In this document: one piece after another, positions 51,601 to 62,578 of the stretch
Position numbering within the stretch: the stretch's first letter is position 1
Layout: each line of letters starts with the position of its first letter
From: Maribacter sp. BPC-D8
Lineage (GTDB): Bacteria > Bacteroidota > Bacteroidia > Flavobacteriales > Flavobacteriaceae
Length of the DNA stretch: 64,000 nucleotides
Assembly (NCBI RefSeq): GCF_035207705.1
Contig: NZ_CP128187.1
Location: forward strand, 2,108,001 to 2,172,000
Direction of reading: 5' to 3'
The notes under the pieces: generated by a model
Told to the model about the DNA's origin: nothing
What the model saw: only the letters and a program-made list of their open reading frames with translations
Database searches by the model: none
Position numbers and translations under genes: made by a program

Positions 51601-54600
51601 ATACATAAAGAAGAAAATAAACCTACTCCCATTCCTGTTTTTCCACCAGGTAACTGAGAAATGTTAAAGGTAATTTGGGTAGTGTTTTTAGAAACAAAAA
51701 GGATAACAGGTGCATCAGCTATTGTAGTATTATTGGCTGCTACATTAATGTTTTTAGTACCTAATCCAGTTATTGTTGCAAAATTAATATTTTTACTATC
51801 TATAATTTCAAAAGCATTTCCGTTTGTACTTGTGGAGTAATTTTCTCCGCTAGCACTTGCTTCCGCATCAAAAAAGAAAACATCAATAGGTTTATCAAAA
51901 TCGTATGTTAAGGTATAACTACCTCCAGAATTTACTCCTCTAAACCCATCATCATTAGGATTACTTTTAATATCTAAAAAAGTCCCAGCAGGTCTTACTG
52001 CAGAAGTATTTATAGATTCTATAGGATTACCGGAATGAGTTATAGTAGCTATTACTGTACCAAAAGGAGTAGTTAAACTTGAGGTAGTAGAGTTTCCATT
52101 TAAAGTTACTGTAGGTGTAAAAGAAAATATTTGTAGTAAATTAGCATAAGGTGTTACTGTTTTTCCAGAAGGGTTCACAGATGCGCATTCAACACTATCT
52201 AAGATTCCATCATTATCATCATCAATATCAACAGTATCCATAATACCATCGTTATCAGAATCTAATATCGATCTAAAATCAACCTCAGCAGTATCTAAAT
52301 CATCTACATTATCTGTTGCAATTGCACCAGTATCTAAATCATTATTTACATCGTTACCAGGAGTATCATCAAAAGCATCATTCAAGCCATCATTATCAGC
52401 ATCGGCTAAAGGATCTGTGATGGTATCTTGACCAGCTTCTCCAACATCATCAATACCATCATTATCAGAATCTGAATCTAAATAATCTGGAATTAAATCA
52501 CCATCTGTACTTACAGGAGTTAAACCAACAGGATAGTTAGTATCTAATCCGTTAGCAGCTTCAGCATCTGCAGGAGCAATATACCCAGCAGTTGTTTGTG
52601 CTTCTACGTTATCTGGAATACCATCATCATCAGCATCGATATCTAAATAGTTTACACCACCTGTACCATCTGTATTTGGTATTGGAAGTGGAGATAAAGC
52701 CGTAGCATCATCCCAACCATCTGTTGTAGCGGTATCATCAAAACCATCTACTAGACCATCACCATTAACATCAAGACCACCAGCTTCTGTAGTATCTGTA
52801 ATACCATCATTATCTGAATCTATATCTAAATGATTTGGAACACTATCACCATCAAAATTATCTATTGGTAATGGAGTACCTGTACCATCTGCTAAGTCAA
52901 TTGTCGTATTATCATCTGGATCTACGATATCTGAAAGTCCGTCTCCGTCTACATCATCTATTGGACCAGTACCGATTCTACCATCGTTATCAGGATCAGA
53001 ACCACCAGCTTCAATAACATCTGGAATACCATCGTTTTCAGAATCTAAATCTATTCTATCATCCAATCCGTCATTATCCGTATCTGGATTTGGAATTGGC
53101 GTACCAGGAGTAGCAGGACCCACTGAATCTACACTATCTGCAAGTCCGTCATTATCTGTATCGGTCATGAACGTATCAATGATACCATCACCGTCACCAT
53201 CCATACCACCAGCTTCGATAGTATCTGTAATTCCGTCATTATCAGAATCTAAATCTAAACGGTCTACAATACCGTCGTTATCAGAATCTTCATCTGGTAA
53301 AGGGGTAGTATCCACGCTATCGGCAACACCGTTACCATCAGCATCAACAAAACCATCTACAGCACCGTCACCATCAATATCTTCGCCACCGGCTTCTAAA
53401 GTATCTGTGATACCATCGTTGTCAGCATCTAAATCTAAGTAATCTGGATTACCATCACCATCAGTATCAATTGGATCAATACCATCTGTATCTGAACCTA
53501 CTGCAGGAATACCTGTTAATGGATCAATAGCACCAGGAGCAATAAAGCCACTTGTAGTCTGTGCTTCGACCGTATCTAAAATACCATCATTATCACTATC
53601 TAAATCGTAAGCATTTAGTATACCGTCGCCATCAAAATCTCCACTATCATCAGTAGTACCATCTCCATCTGTATCAAAAACATTTGAAGTTGAGTTTACT
53701 TGTACACAACCATTTTGAGGAGTACAAGGTGCACTACCTTCCGGTCCGTCTGTAGTATCATTATCAACTACATCTGCAAGACCATCTTTATCTATATCTG
53801 TAATAATATCTATAACACCATCGCCATCTGCATCTATATTACCAGAACCTGCCTCAACAATATCAGTAATACCATCATTGTCAGAATCTAGATCTAATTG
53901 ATTTGGAATACCATCGCCATCTGTATCAAAATTGATACATATACCATTAGCATTTAATCCGCCACAAGTAGGGAAATCTGTGTCATAGTAGTTCGGAGTA
54001 CCATCACCATCTAAATCATCATCTGGATCAGGTAAGCCCATTGTTGCACAATCCCATCCGTTAACACCATCAAAGGTTGCTGCACAGAAATCTGGATCTT
54101 CGTAATCTAAAGTACCGTCACCATCTGCATCGCCATTATAAACTTCAATAACATCTGGTATACCATCATTATCATCATCTAAATCTAATGGCGCACCCGA
54201 AGCTACAGAAACAGGAATTAAGATAGCCTCGCACTGACAGTTGGTACTTGAAGGTAAAAACTCTACTATAAAATTAGTACCTGTACAAGCGGCACCGGCA
54301 GTAGTGAATATTATTTCATCTGTAATTGTAGACGAATTAGGAATAGCATCGGCTATGGTACCTGTTGCGATAGCAGCACCATCAATATCACCATTAACAT
54401 CTGCACAGTATACGCTATACGCATAACCAGCATCTGCATCTACAAGAGCTGTATTTTCAATATCTAGAGATAAATGATATTCATAATTATTACCAGTATC
54501 TACAGAAAAGAAACTTTCATTTGCCGTTCCAACTAAAATTGGCTTTTCTAAAGGCATTACCTCATAAGAAGAACCTGTAGCTACTTGGAAATCTGCACAA

Positions 54601-57600
54601 CTAGTTGTGGAACAGGTTATCCCAGTAACTGTAACATAGTTTACAATTTGAACTTCTGCCGAATCATCACAAATACCTTCGTTGGTAGTTATAAAATCAA
54701 AGTCAAAAGTTATAGTAGACCCTGCAGTAACACCAGCTGGATAGTTTAATATAAGCTCTTCGTGGTCTCCCACAGTAGCTATACTATTAAACGTTGCTCC
54801 GTCTGCACTAGCAAAAGAAGAAGGTACATATGTTATACCCGATCTTAAAGTTACCTTACCAAAATCAGAACCTCCTGTGGTACCGCCAGTAATTGTAGTA
54901 ACTACATTGATGTTATCTGTAACACCACACCCTTGAATTGGCGCACCAAAACCTGGTAGATTTATAGTACTTAGGGCATTGTAAGGAGCCACAGCACCAT
55001 TTGCCTGAATAGGATTAGAAACTATTCTAGAACCATTACCAGCAGCAATATCGCCACACGGCTCTTCACCGTATACCTTAAAGGTAAATTCAGAATTGGA
55101 AATAAAATCACACTCCAATTGAATTTGAAGATCAACATGTGCCGTTCTTTCATTGATAGAGTTCACAGCAGGATTACCAGCAATACCCTTTAAAGCAAGA
55201 ATAGCCGTATGTTCCAATAAATTTACTTTAGCTATACCATTTTCTATGGTTACAGTTACTGCCTGAGTATCAGCAGACCCTTTAGGATAAGTAACATTTG
55301 TATTTACTATAGTAATACCACCAGCTCCACCAGGAATGGCAAACTGTAAAGACGGATTTATTAAATCTCCCAATTGGGCACTAATAACATCAACTCCAAT
55401 ATCAAACGGAGTACATAAATCTTGTGCTGTACTTGGTTGATCAGTAATACCTACCTGTACTTGCGAACCTTTTGGCTCTAATGTTATAGAAGTAGAATTC
55501 TGATAACAAGTTGCTCCCACTCCCTGAAAATCTGAAGTATCTATACTTGCATCTGGATAGCCAGGGTAACCTGAACAATCCCACCCATGCTCTACAAGAA
55601 CTGTTAAATCTTGACAATCATCAAAATCTGCTTTAAATCGTATAGATTTTGTAGCACCTGAAGCAACAGAACCTGCTTCAATCCATGTTTTATCTCCGGA
55701 TTGGTAAAAATTAACTGGAGTTTCTACACCACCGGATACACTAAATGCACTAGTAATATTTATACCAACTGGTGCAGTAACTTGCAACCAGTTAAAATCT
55801 ACAGCTTCTGGACTGGTGTTACTTATATTCGTATCAAAATCTACCGTATAGGCATCACCATTAATAGTTGGTAGCGGTGATTGAATTTGAAACGTAGGCT
55901 GTATATAACTGAATGTATTCTTATAACTATAACTTGCTGGCACTGGCGTTGCATACGCAAAATCATCGTAATTAACCGTAAAATCATACTGCGCTGACGC
56001 AGGTGACTCACAAGTACCCATAAACTGAACATATAACCGTGGTATTATTGTGCTACTTTGATCTCGGTTTATAAAACCAGGACCTGGTGTAATGGTTATT
56101 TGACCACCACTTTCTGTTGCAATAAAATGACCGCTAGTAGTAGAATATGCTCCTTGAAATTGGATCGATGTAACAATACCAGTAAATCTAGCCCCTTCAG
56201 GAATATCTACTACCGTAGATTTCCATAACGTCAAAGGTCTATATTCATCAGTATGCATATCGCCAGGCGCCATATTTTTGACCATATTATATATGACTCC
56301 AGTTGTAGGTGTACAGCCATTAGTAGCATGCGCTAGGTTACCTCCATAAATTCTAGGTCTAGAATAATATGCTCGATCTCCCCAAGTATCGCACCCTACT
56401 CTATTGGGTGGTGTATTGGCAGGGTAATCTGTAAAGGCAAAGAACTCTCCTCTTAAATTGGTAAGTTCAAAATAGGCTATGTCTTGAAAAGTTTTACTAA
56501 ACTCAAAAGTCAATTCAACTTCAACGATATCTTTATTAGTAGCATCGCCTTCATATAAATAAGCAGCACTTATTACATCTCTTTCATCGCTTAAATCAAA
56601 ACTTAGCATATGTTCAGTAGAACCATTAGTGGTTAAAACTGGGGCCGTAGTAATTTCACGCGAAGCAGAAGTACCTGCACTATTATCGTTGATGGTTACT
56701 TTTGTATCGATCAATGTAATAATTCCTGCACCACCTGCTGCTGCAGTAGCTGTATCATAAGTTAAATCAAAATAAAGGTTATCTAACGAAATACTATTTA
56801 TAGAGGCCGTAGTGGTAATCTTCATTTGATCACCAGCTAAATATTTCCTGATACCATCTGTATTATCATCTAAAACAACTTTAGTGGTCATGGTATTATC
56901 TGTCCAACCAGCGGTAAGTCTTCTAGCGGTAAAGCTTTCAATTGCAGGACCAACACAACCACCTGGGCAATGTGTGTATATATTTACCGTACCACAATGT
57001 ATATCTTGTGTCCAACAAACACCAGCAGCACTTGTTGCCGTATAGTTTGTTTTGTAAGGTATTGCCTGATTACCATTTGGACCACATGTAAAGGTCATTG
57101 GAAAATCTACCCATTCTTTATTCTGTCCATATTTTAAGTTGGTTGTTGAGTAGGTAACTTCATTACCACTCTGTGTAAAACCTGCTGGAATTGGTGTTTG
57201 CAAAGCCATACCTGTTGGTACAGTAAGTGTAACACTCCAAACCGAGGAAGCATCATTAGATACCATAGAAACACCATCGATTGTAGGTGTACCAGCTCCT
57301 GCAGCATAAAAAGCGGGTGCTATACTAACTACAAAATCTTCATTGTTTACAATATCTGTAGGGGCTTCTACTTCCGTTACAGCACCGTAATCTCTAGCTA
57401 TGTTAAAGTACCCGATATCTACACGTTCTGGAATACGATCGCTCTTACATTGATCTTTAAAATACGTATCAATATAAGTATGCTCCCAAGCCATGTAATC
57501 AAATCTGGCTACACCACAATTATCTTTAGGGGTAATGGTAAAATCAAAAGAAACCTCTGTAGCTTCCCCTGGTGGTAAATCATCATAAAAACCATCATTA

Positions 57601-58940
57601 TCCAAATCATCAAAGCCACCTGGTCCATCAGGATCAGAAGAGAAAAAGTTTGGTGGTATAGAAACTGAATTACCACCACCTCTTGTTGCATATACTGTAC
57701 TTGGTCTATCTTGAGGTGTAAAAGAAACACCCGAAGCAAACCTAAAATTAGAAACATCTCTAGTACCATAGAAATCAAAATCCCATAGAGGATTTACAGC
57801 AGCAGTAGTAACTGGTGATGAATTATGTCCACTACCAATATTAACACCTAAATCTAAGGCCATTGAGCCAACAGCGGTATTTGTATTTTCTATTCTAATC
57901 GTATAGGTAACTGCACCACATAAATCTGGTGTAGTAGATCCTACTTTTGAAATGGCAATTTCTGGTACATTAGCACCAAAATTTAAAGAACCTGTTTGTG
58001 GTTCTGCTGCTTGGCAAGTTTCGCCAGGGTTACAGCCCCAATAGGTATTGTGTACAATAGCGGTATCTAAACAGTCATCTACCCTAAAGGCTTCTTGAAA
58101 AACAATTACTTCCCCATTATCAAAGCAATTATCATTATTACCAACAGCCCCTGCAAAAGGAGCTACATTTAAATCTATGTTATATGTCAAAACCTGACCT
58201 GTTGTTGTAACAGGAGTTAAAAGTGTACCATTATATGATAGTGTGTAAATATCATCTACATCTTCACCTAAATCAACATAATAGGTAAAAGTCTCCGTAC
58301 AACCATTACCACCTTGTGCCAATGTAATATCTCTAATATACGATTCGCCAACGTTTGCATCAACAGTTGGTATGGCAGAAATATTTAAAGAAGCGGCCAA
58401 TAACGGATAAGAAGCTATAGTTACTTCCGTATCAGAATCGGAGTTGGCTCCACCGGCATCTTGAAAATTAATAGTATGTGCATCTTTGAATAACCCACCT
58501 GAGTTAGAATGCGCCACCGCATCACAATTTGCACTACGTTCAAAAGTAAAAGTTACTTCATCACCAACAGCCCAATTTGCATCACTAGGACGCAAAACAG
58601 TAAAAATTGGGTCAGAGGGTGTTCCCCCTTCTCCAATCGAATATTGACTAGTGTTTATTGGATTGCCAAATGAATCTGTTTGCGAAGTTATACTTGCTGT
58701 CCCTGACACATATTCCACACCAGGCGGAAGATCAAAAGTGATACTAAAGTCATGACAAGAAGCATTCTGACCTCTTATAAGGACTTCTTCAAGAGAATTG
58801 TTGACACCTCCACAGGTAGCCAAATTTTGAGGTGTTAATAGAACCGTATATCGGTTACTATCGATTTGTGCTATACTAGTAGCAGAGTAAAATAGTATAA
58901 AGAATACTACTAAAAAATTAAGTTTCAATGAAAACTTCAT
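45633..58940 (-). CDS. Giant T9SS adhesin B (4435 aa)
   Basis: A 4435-aa surface protein with signal peptide 1-25 (TSIAQ). The N-terminal 1580 or so residues are non-repetitive, Cys-containing beta-rich domains of the DUF11/SprB type (for example [29 protein letters not shown]), unlike the head of adhesin A. From nt about 54180 to 45900 it is TSP3-type DxDxDG repeats, interrupted by one non-repeat domain (nt about 51600-52200). The array contains long 266-aa tandem units (nt about 46389-50960). A type B sorting domain ends it ([35 protein letters not shown]). It is likely a calcium-stiffened adhesin exported by T9SS with the PorP/SprF protein encoded downstream. A -7 box TAACTTTG lies at 59017-59024. 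Confidence 0.93.
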   Translation of the reverse strand: MKFSLKLNFLVVFFILFYSATSIAQIDSNRYTVLLTPQNLATCGGVNNSLEEVLIRGQNASCHDFSITFDLPPGVEYVSGTASITSQTDSFGNPINTSQYSIGEGGTPSDPIFTVLRPSDANWAVGDEVTFTFERSANCDAVAHSNSGGLFKDAHTINFQDAGGANSDSDTEVTIASYPLLAASLNISAIPTVDANVGESYIRDITLAQGGNGCTETFTYYVDLGEDVDDIYTLSYNGTLLTPVTTTGQVLTYNIDLNVAPFAGAVGNNDNCFDNGEVIVFQEAFRVDDCLDTAIVHNTYWGCNPGETCQAAEPQTGSLNFGANVPEIAISKVGSTTPDLCGAVTYTIRIENTNTAVGSMALDLGVNIGSGHNSSPVTTAAVNPLWDFDFYGTRDVSNFRFASGVSFTPQDRPSTVYATRGGGNSVSIPPNFFSSDPDGPGGFDDLDNDGFYDDLPPGEATEVSFDFTITPKDNCGVARFDYMAWEHTYIDTYFKDQCKSDRIPERVDIGYFNIARDYGAVTEVEAPTDIVNNEDFVVSIAPAFYAAGAGTPTIDGVSMVSNDASSVWSVTLTVPTGMALQTPIPAGFTQSGNEVTYSTTNLKYGQNKEWVDFPMTFTCGPNGNQAIPYKTNYTATSAAGVCWTQDIHCGTVNIYTHCPGGCVGPAIESFTARRLTAGWTDNTMTTKVVLDDNTDGIRKYLAGDQMKITTTASINSISLDNLYFDLTYDTATAAAGGAGIITLIDTKVTINDNSAGTSASREITTAPVLTTNGSTEHMLSFDLSDERDVISAAYLYEGDATNKDIVEVELTFEFSKTFQDIAYFELTNLRGEFFAFTDYPANTPPNRVGCDTWGDRAYYSRPRIYGGNLAHATNGCTPTTGVIYNMVKNMAPGDMHTDEYRPLTLWKSTVVDIPEGARFTGIVTSIQFQGAYSTTSGHFIATESGGQITITPGPGFINRDQSSTIIPRLYVQFMGTCESPASAQYDFTVNYDDFAYATPVPASYSYKNTFSYIQPTFQIQSPLPTINGDAYTVDFDTNISNTSPEAVDFNWLQVTAPVGINITSAFSVSGGVETPVNFYQSGDKTWIEAGSVASGATKSIRFKADFDDCQDLTVLVEHGWDCSGYPGYPDASIDTSDFQGVGATCYQNSTSITLEPKGSQVQVGITDQPSTAQDLCTPFDIGVDVISAQLGDLINPSLQFAIPGGAGGITIVNTNVTYPKGSADTQAVTVTIENGIAKVNLLEHTAILALKGIAGNPAVNSINERTAHVDLQIQLECDFISNSEFTFKVYGEEPCGDIAAGNGSRIVSNPIQANGAVAPYNALSTINLPGFGAPIQGCGVTDNINVVTTITGGTTGGSDFGKVTLRSGITYVPSSFASADGATFNSIATVGDHEELILNYPAGVTAGSTITFDFDFITTNEGICDDSAEVQIVNYVTVTGITCSTTSCADFQVATGSSYEVMPLEKPILVGTANESFFSVDTGNNYEYHLSLDIENTALVDADAGYAYSVYCADVNGDIDGAAIATGTIADAIPNSSTITDEIIFTTAGAACTGTNFIVEFLPSSTNCQCEAILIPVSVASGAPLDLDDDNDGIPDVIEVYNGDADGDGTLDYEDPDFCAATFDGVNGWDCATMGLPDPDDDLDGDGTPNYYDTDFPTCGGLNANGICINFDTDGDGIPNQLDLDSDNDGITDIVEAGSGNIDADGDGVIDIITDIDKDGLADVVDNDTTDGPEGSAPCTPQNGCVQVNSTSNVFDTDGDGTTDDSGDFDGDGILNAYDLDSDNDGILDTVEAQTTSGFIAPGAIDPLTGIPAVGSDTDGIDPIDTDGDGNPDYLDLDADNDGITDTLEAGGEDIDGDGAVDGFVDADGNGVADSVDTTPLPDEDSDNDGIVDRLDLDSDNDGITDTIEAGGMDGDGDGIIDTFMTDTDNDGLADSVDSVGPATPGTPIPNPDTDNDGLDDRIDLDSENDGIPDVIEAGGSDPDNDGRIGTGPIDDVDGDGLSDIVDPDDNTTIDLADGTGTPLPIDNFDGDSVPNHLDIDSDNDGITDTTEAGGLDVNGDGLVDGFDDTATTDGWDDATALSPLPIPNTDGTGGVNYLDIDADDDGIPDNVEAQTTAGYIAPADAEAANGLDTNYPVGLTPVSTDGDLIPDYLDSDSDNDGIDDVGEAGQDTITDPLADADNDGLNDAFDDTPGNDVNNDLDTGAIATDNVDDLDTAEVDFRSILDSDNDGIMDTVDIDDDNDGILDSVECASVNPSGKTVTPYANLLQIFSFTPTVTLNGNSTTSSLTTPFGTVIATITHSGNPIESINTSAVRPAGTFLDIKSNPNDDGFRGVNSGGSYTLTYDFDKPIDVFFFDAEASASGENYSTSTNGNAFEIIDSKNINFATITGLGTKNINVAANNTTIADAPVILFVSKNTTQITFNISQLPGGKTGMGVGLFSSLCIDTDGDGIPDSIDLDSDNDGIPDSIEAGGTDTDGDGHIDYPIAGDPTSMTDINNDGLADEIADTPLPDEDSDGDGIEDRIDLDSDNDGIPDVTEAGGPDADNDGVIDTFATDTDRDGLADTVDPADATTPGTPLENPDTDDDGFDDRIDTDSDNDGIPDVTEAGGSDPDNDGVIGTGTIDDADGDGLSDIVDTDDNTTPAATDGPGTALPIDNFDGDANPNHLDIDADNDGILDLVENGTGPLDTNNDGAIDSTDDVFLDANDNGQADATEGTAPLNTDTTGGANYVDIDADDDGIPDNVEAQTTAAYDAPDDAFDAEGLDTQYPGGITPADTDNDLIPDYLDPDSDNDGTPDIIEAGQGTLTDPLADADNDGLNDAFDDTPGTDVNNDLDTGAIATDNEDDLDTAEVDFRSILDRDQDGIMDIVDLDDDNDGISDLDESNGVDPSADDDNDGVPNYLDDAPTDPLVGDVNGTVEPTFDFDGDGIPNHFDIDADNDGIYDVYEAGNDALDTNNDGVIDGIDIGFEDNDNDGQADSSETTSPINTDTTGNADFLDIDADDDGIPDNVEAQPTTGYVVPANAFDFNGVDTNYPNGLRPEDTDTDLTPDYLDADSDDDGTPDVLEAGQGTMTDPLADADGDGLNDAFDDTPGNDVNNDLDTGAIATDNVDDVDTAEVDFRSILDFDQDGIMDIVDLDDDNDGISDLDEANGIDPSGDDDNDGVPNHSDDDPNDPLVGDVNGTTEPAFDFDGDGIPNHFDIDADNDGIYDVYEAGNDALDTNNDGVIDGIDTGFEDNDNDGQADSSETTSPINTDTTGNADFLDIDADDDGIPDNVEAQPTTGYVVPANTFDVNGVDTNYPNGLRPEDTDTDLTPDYLDDDSDNDGISDVLEAGQGTLVDPLADADNDGLNDAFDDTPGNDVNNDLDTGAIATDNEDDTDVAEVDFRSVLDFDQDGIPDTVDLDDDNDGISDLDEANGIDPSGDDDNDGVPNHSDDDPNDPLVGDVNGTTEPAFDFDGDGIPNHFDIDADNDGIYDVYEAGNDALDTNNDGVIDGLDTSFEDNDNDGQADSSETTTPINTDTTGNADFLDIDADDDGIPDNVEAQPTTGYVVPANTFDVNGVDTNYPNGLRPEDTDTDLTPDYLDADSDNDGISDMLEAGQGTLVDPLADADADGLNDAFDDTPGLDVNNDLDTGAIATDNEDDADMAEVDFRDVLDFDQDGIPDTVDLDDDNDGISDLDEANGIDPSGDDDNDGVPNHSDDDPNDPLVGNVNGTTEPAFDFDGDGIPNHFDIDADNDGIVDVVEAGNGDLDTNNDGVIDGLDTGFADTDDNGQADDSEGTTPPNTDGTGESNFLDIDADDDGIPDNVEAQPTDAYIVPADAFDATGLDTNYPGGIEPEDTDMDGIPDYIDTDSDEDGVSDALEAGQGTMTDPLADADGDGLNDAYDDTPGNDVNNDLDTGADGTDNEDDADLTQVDFRDILDFDQDGIPDYIDLDDDNDGISDLDEANGIDPSADDDNDGVPNHSDDDPNDPLVGNVNGTTEPAFDFDGDGIPNHFDIDADNDGIVDVVEAGNGALDTNNDGVIDSNDTGFADTTGNGQADSSEGTTPPNTDGTGEANFLDIDADDDGIPDNVEAQPTLTYVVPADAFDASGLDTNYPGGLVPEDTDGDGTPDYLDLDSEDDGVLDIDETDEGTFTGVDSDNDGLDDGFDRTPGNDVNNDLDTGADGTDNDDDATTPEVNFREIGDSDGDGVLDTQEEADGTDKNDPCDYVIENVTLDFSGDYLVADCDGDGVLNGQELDDDTNPEDPCDYDEGSITVEQGGDYLISDCDEDGLTTSQELAIGTDPDVADTDGDTILDGQEIEDGTDPLNPCDSLNGVPTLAAGCGEELVETGISVINEIITPDNDGTNDEFLIDNIESYPNNTVQIYNRWGIIVYEMNGYDNVTNTFKGVSNGRVTIQTDASLPVGVYFYVIKYNNDGDNLSKAGYLYINR
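46389..50960 (-). repeat. Tandem 266-aa (798-nt) TSP3 super-repeats in adhesin B
   Basis: The (A/G)AA(A/G)TC(A/T)ACC word recurs at 47181, 47979, 48777, 49575 and 50373, exactly 798 nt apart, with a 792-nt unit before the first. Units contain [48 protein letters not shown] and DNVEAQPT. The same unit reappears in adhesin C. Confidence 0.9.
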
Positions 58941-59016
58941 AATGGGGGTTAGTGTTTACGCTTTTCAGGACTACCTTTAAAGTAAGTGCAGGACTACAAA
59001 ACATTTGTTATAACCA

Positions 59017-59024
59017 CAAAGTTA
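59017..59024 (-). promoter_or_regulatory. Putative -7 box of the adhesin B operon
   Basis: The minus strand reads TAACTTTG, a full match to TAnnTTTG, 76 nt before the start codon at 58940. No regulon palindrome lies at the 23-nt position, so this operon is not part of the stress regulon. No clear -33 TTG was found. Confidence 0.45.
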
Positions 59025-59547
59025 ATTGAAGACTAAACTATGATATATTTTTTGTTGTGAAATGAAGATAGTTGTATGAGAATAGTCGATTTCTGTATGT
59101 TAAAAATCCGAAAAATGAAGCTTTTTATCGATGAAGTAAGCTATAGCCGTCATTTCAAGAGTATGTTTTAACTAGGGAAAACCATATAAAATGAGGTTTT
59201 TAAGCTAAACCCAATAATTACGGGTCATACAAGGCTAAATATTTAAATTCTAATTTTACCCAAATCTTTGTTAACAAGTGTAAAAATCAGGCGGAGCTTA
59301 AATTGGTCAACCAAAATATTCCTACAAAATAAATCATAATAATATCATAAAATTATAGTTTTCAAAAACTCTCTTCTTACAGGTAATTAAATAAACAAAA
59401 CCTTTTCATTACCATATTTCGTTGTTCATTTATAAAGACCTTTATTAATAATAATTCAGGCTCTATTTTTTAAGGATGAATAATCCCTATTTCCTTTCTT
59501 GCCAAATATTGCAGACCTTTATATATCGCAACTGAAATATAATTGGT

Positions 59548-59601
59548 ATGAACACAGCAGAAGATAAACTAAAAGAACTTTCTTGTCTTTATGTATTATA
59601 A
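59548..59601 (+). pseudogene. Possible remnant of a sensor-kinase gene (17 codons)
   Basis: The frame MNTAEDKLKELSCLYVL then stop resembles the first residues of GAF/PAS kinases, which often open with KxKELxCLYxI. It is cut off just before the terminator of adhesin module C. It may be a fragment left when the module was inserted, or chance. Confidence 0.2.
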
Positions 59602-59616
59602 TATGTAGTCAACAAA

Positions 59617-59647
59617 AAAAGGGAAGGAGCTATGCTCCTTCCCTTTT
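59617..59647 (-). terminator. Terminator of adhesin module C
   Basis: The same 14-bp stem (59617-59630 with 59634-59647), loop TAT, as in module B, 23 nt after the OmpA stop, followed by a T run in the transcript. Confidence 0.93.
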
Positions 59648-59670
59648 CAATATGTCTTGGTCTATGTTGG

Positions 59671-61608
59671 TTATTCTACCACAATAAACTCTGATCTTCT
59701 GTTCAGTTGATGGTTTTCTTTGCTACATGGAACGTTGTTGCTACAGCCGTTGGTAAGCTCCGTTTCACCATAACCTTCGTATGAGATTCTGTTGCTCGGG
59801 ATTCCCGCTGCTATTAGGTAATCGGCTGTTGCCTTTGCCCTGTTCGCCGATAAGCGCATGTTGTAACTATCGTTCGCCCTTGAATCGGTATGCGAACGTA
59901 CCTGTACGTTTACATTCGGGTATTCGTTCAAATATGCCAATACCTTGTTGATACTTATCCTTGCATCTTCTCTGATGAAGTACTTGTCGAAATCAAAGTA
60001 GATCGGTTCTATATTCAGGTATTTCGCAAGGTCGGTGCCTACCGGTGCAGATGGGTCTACCTGTGCAAGTACGATCTCTATGCCCATGGCATCTTCCGCC
60101 TTTACCGTCATGAAGGTCTTGTTGCCTTCTTCATAGTCGGTCTTGGTCGCTACTACCTTGTAACTTCCTTCTGCACAATTGCCTTCCATCTCGAAAGCTC
60201 CCTTATCGTCCGTGGTCGAACTAGAGACCACTTTGTTATCCTTGTCGTATACCGTTACCGATGCATCTGTTAACAGTGCATTGGTTTTTTGATCCTTTAC
60301 GATTCCTGCTATATTTGTATGGCAGGTGAAGTCCAATGGCGTCATTTCTACAAAGCTGTAGATATCGTCGTTTCCCTGTCCTCCTTTTCGGTTCGATGCA
60401 AAAAAGCCTTTCTTGGTCTCTTCGTTGATGATGTACGAGAAGTCGTCTTCCTCTCCGTTCAAGGGGCGTCCTACATTGAGTACTTCTCCCCTTTCGTTCT
60501 TCAGGTCGGTCGCGAAGACATCAAGTCCTCCTAATCCAGGGTGACCATCGGATGAAAAGTATAATATATCGGAATCCGTTACGAACGGAAAGGTCTCCCT
60601 TGCCTCGGTATTGATCCGCTCTCCCAGGTTCAGTGGTGTACTGAAAGTACCGTCCTTGTTGATATCTACCACGTAGATATCGGACTCCCCTTTCGTACCT
60701 GGCATATCGGAAGCGAAGTACAGCTTCGTCTCGTCATTGTTCAAGGTCGGGTGCGCCACCGAATAGCTGTCCCCGTTAAAGGGCAGTTCTTCGATATTTT
60801 TCCATTCGCCGTTTTCTTTGGTCGCCCTGTATATTTTTAGTCTGCTTACGCCTTCTTCGTCCCTTTCGAACTTACCGTCATCGGAGTTGTTACGTGTAAA
60901 GTACATCGTCTGTCCGTCCTTGGTAAATGCCGTTGACGATTCGTGGGTCTTTTTGTTCAGCTTTTTCGATAGCTTGTCTACATTGGTAAAGTTACCTTGG
61001 TCGTCCTGTTCCGCTTTATATAGGTTCAAAAAGGAACCGTTGTTCCATCTATGGATGTTCTTCGTTAGCAGTCCGCTGTCCCTTGCCGTGGAGAAGACCA
61101 GTCCGTCTTCATAGAACGAGGGTGCAAAATCCGATACCTTCGAGTTAAGCCCGATGTTCTTTAGTTCGTACCTGCCCGAACGTTCCTCGATCTGTTCCAG
61201 ATAATCCTGGTTCTCTCCAAAAGTGATGGCGCGTTGATCGTTCGCCTTTGCACTTTTGAACTTGTTCATCCAAGTGTCCGATTCTGTATAGTTTTCAAGT
61301 GACTTCAATGTCTGTGCATAACGGTACATATATTCCGGATCGATATCCGCTCCTTCAAGTGCGAACAGTTTGCCGTACCAGCTCGATGCCTCTTCGTAGT
61401 TTGCATTTAAATAGTTCGCGTTGCCTAAATTCTTGTATACCTCTTCTTCGGTATACCCGTCCTTTACCAGTTGCTCGTACGATTGTATCGCAGAGGCATA
61501 AGCATAGTTCGTGAATTTTGTATCCGCTTTTTTTATCTTCTTGTCCTGTGCGTTCGCCATCATAGCCATTACCGCCAAGCCACAAAAAATATATCCTGTT
61601 TTTTTCAT
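59671..61608 (-). CDS. PorE-like OmpA-family protein, module C
   Basis: 645 aa, the same five-part architecture as modules A and B, but with about ten amino-acid changes relative to them (for example YEDGLVF for YEKGLVF, NIHRWNN for NIHKWNN, SSTTDDKGAF for SSQTDANGAF, SNNVPC for SNGVPC) and many synonymous changes. In its 3' part, module A is closer to this copy than to module B at several sites (GCGAACG, TTCAAATATGCC), which points to mosaic exchange. Peptidoglycan-binding residues in RSHTDSR and NRRSEF are intact. Confidence 0.92.
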   Translation of the reverse strand: MKKTGYIFCGLAVMAMMANAQDKKIKKADTKFTNYAYASAIQSYEQLVKDGYTEEEVYKNLGNANYLNANYEEASSWYGKLFALEGADIDPEYMYRYAQTLKSLENYTESDTWMNKFKSAKANDQRAITFGENQDYLEQIEERSGRYELKNIGLNSKVSDFAPSFYEDGLVFSTARDSGLLTKNIHRWNNGSFLNLYKAEQDDQGNFTNVDKLSKKLNKKTHESSTAFTKDGQTMYFTRNNSDDGKFERDEEGVSRLKIYRATKENGEWKNIEELPFNGDSYSVAHPTLNNDETKLYFASDMPGTKGESDIYVVDINKDGTFSTPLNLGERINTEARETFPFVTDSDILYFSSDGHPGLGGLDVFATDLKNERGEVLNVGRPLNGEEDDFSYIINEETKKGFFASNRKGGQGNDDIYSFVEMTPLDFTCHTNIAGIVKDQKTNALLTDASVTVYDKDNKVVSSSTTDDKGAFEMEGNCAEGSYKVVATKTDYEEGNKTFMTVKAEDAMGIEIVLAQVDPSAPVGTDLAKYLNIEPIYFDFDKYFIREDARISINKVLAYLNEYPNVNVQVRSHTDSRANDSYNMRLSANRAKATADYLIAAGIPSNRISYEGYGETELTNGCSNNVPCSKENHQLNRRSEFIVVE

Positions 61609-61619
61609 GTCGTTTTTTA

Positions 61620-62552
61620 TTAAAAGAATCTTGGGGTGATCACTCGTTTGTACTTGTTCAAAAATTCATATCTCAGCATAATCTCGAAAGAACCGTCGTT
61701 GAACCTTGTAGCTCCCAGATCGGTCGTTTCCTTATCATATGCAAGACCCAACATGAACTGATCGTTCAGCTGAAAACCGAACAGTGCGCTGAGTGCCGCG
61801 TCCCATCTGTACGCTGCTCCCAAAGAGAACTTGTCGTTGAACAAAAAGTTCGCACTAAGATCTATCTGTAATGGTGCTCCCTTTACCGCCTTTATTAGTG
61901 CAGCAGGTTTAAACTTTACGTTGTTCTTTAGATCGAACACGTAGCCCGTGATCAAATAGAAGTTCATACGCTCTTGTGCGATAAGGCTCGAACTGTTCGT
62001 ATCCGAATTGTCGAAATGCTCGGTCTGTAAAAAGTTCGGTACCGATAGTCCTGCATAGAATTGATCCGTATGGTAATAGATTCCTGCTCCAAAATTAGGC
62101 GAGAATTTATTGTCGATATTCGGCAGGTTCGTCTCCGCACCGTAGTTACGTAGCTTCGTAAAGTCTACGTTGAACAGGTGTCCGCCCGCTTTTAGTCCGA
62201 AGGAAAGTTTCCCTTCCTCAGAGGTATTTACCGTGTAACTGAACGCCGCGTCTATATACGTATCCTGGTTCGTACCGTTACCGATCTCATCGTTCACCAC
62301 CGATAGGCCCAGACCTACATGGTCGGATACCGGAGTGTGGAAGTTCAGTGTCTGCGTAGTCGGTGCGCCATCAAGGCCCACCCATTGCGAACGGTGCAGT
62401 GCCGTTATGCTCAACACTCCTCGGGAACCTGCGTACGCAGGGTTCACCGATATCGTATTGTACATGTACTGCGTGTACTGCGCATCTTGCTGGGCATGGC
62501 CCATAAAGAGTCCCGCTACGGTAATTATAATGGTTAGAAAATATTTATTCAT
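61620..62552 (-). CDS. PorP/SprF-family T9SS outer-membrane protein, module C
   Basis: 310-aa outer-membrane barrel differing from the A/B protein at only three visible residues (SITALHRS, and TVNTSEEGKL for TVKTSDEGKL). DNA differences are concentrated at the two ends, while a central stretch (roughly 61860-62180) reads the same as in A and B. It begins 26 nt after the adhesin C stop and presumably exports it. Confidence 0.95.
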   Translation of the reverse strand: MNKYFLTIIITVAGLFMGHAQQDAQYTQYMYNTISVNPAYAGSRGVLSITALHRSQWVGLDGAPTTQTLNFHTPVSDHVGLGLSVVNDEIGNGTNQDTYIDAAFSYTVNTSEEGKLSFGLKAGGHLFNVDFTKLRNYGAETNLPNIDNKFSPNFGAGIYYHTDQFYAGLSVPNFLQTEHFDNSDTNSSSLIAQERMNFYLITGYVFDLKNNVKFKPAALIKAVKGAPLQIDLSANFLFNDKFSLGAAYRWDAALSALFGFQLNDQFMLGLAYDKETTDLGATRFNDGSFEIMLRYEFLNKYKRVITPRFF

Positions 62553-62578
62553 CGTATCTTATTTTTAAGGGAATTTTT

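Larger units (their letters stand above)
58941..59670. other. Intergenic region upstream of adhesin B
   Basis: 730 nt, A/T-rich, no firm gene. It contains a -7-like box TAACTTTG on the minus strand (59024 to 59017), the GTTGTGAAATGA 12-mer (59054-59065) also present before adhesin A, a 17-codon plus-strand frame at 59548-59601 that may be a gene remnant, and the module C terminator at 59617. Confidence 0.6.

Noticed and set aside
59017..59065. Stress-regulon palindrome upstream of adhesin B
   Set aside because: A TAnnTTTG box exists, but the sequence 23 nt upstream is not a TGAY-N4-RTCA palindrome, so the adhesin operon is not placed in that regulon.
23505..62552. Direct repeats considered as a transposon or composite mobile element
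   Set aside because: No transposase, terminal inverted repeats or target-site duplications were seen; the repeats are whole secretion modules.
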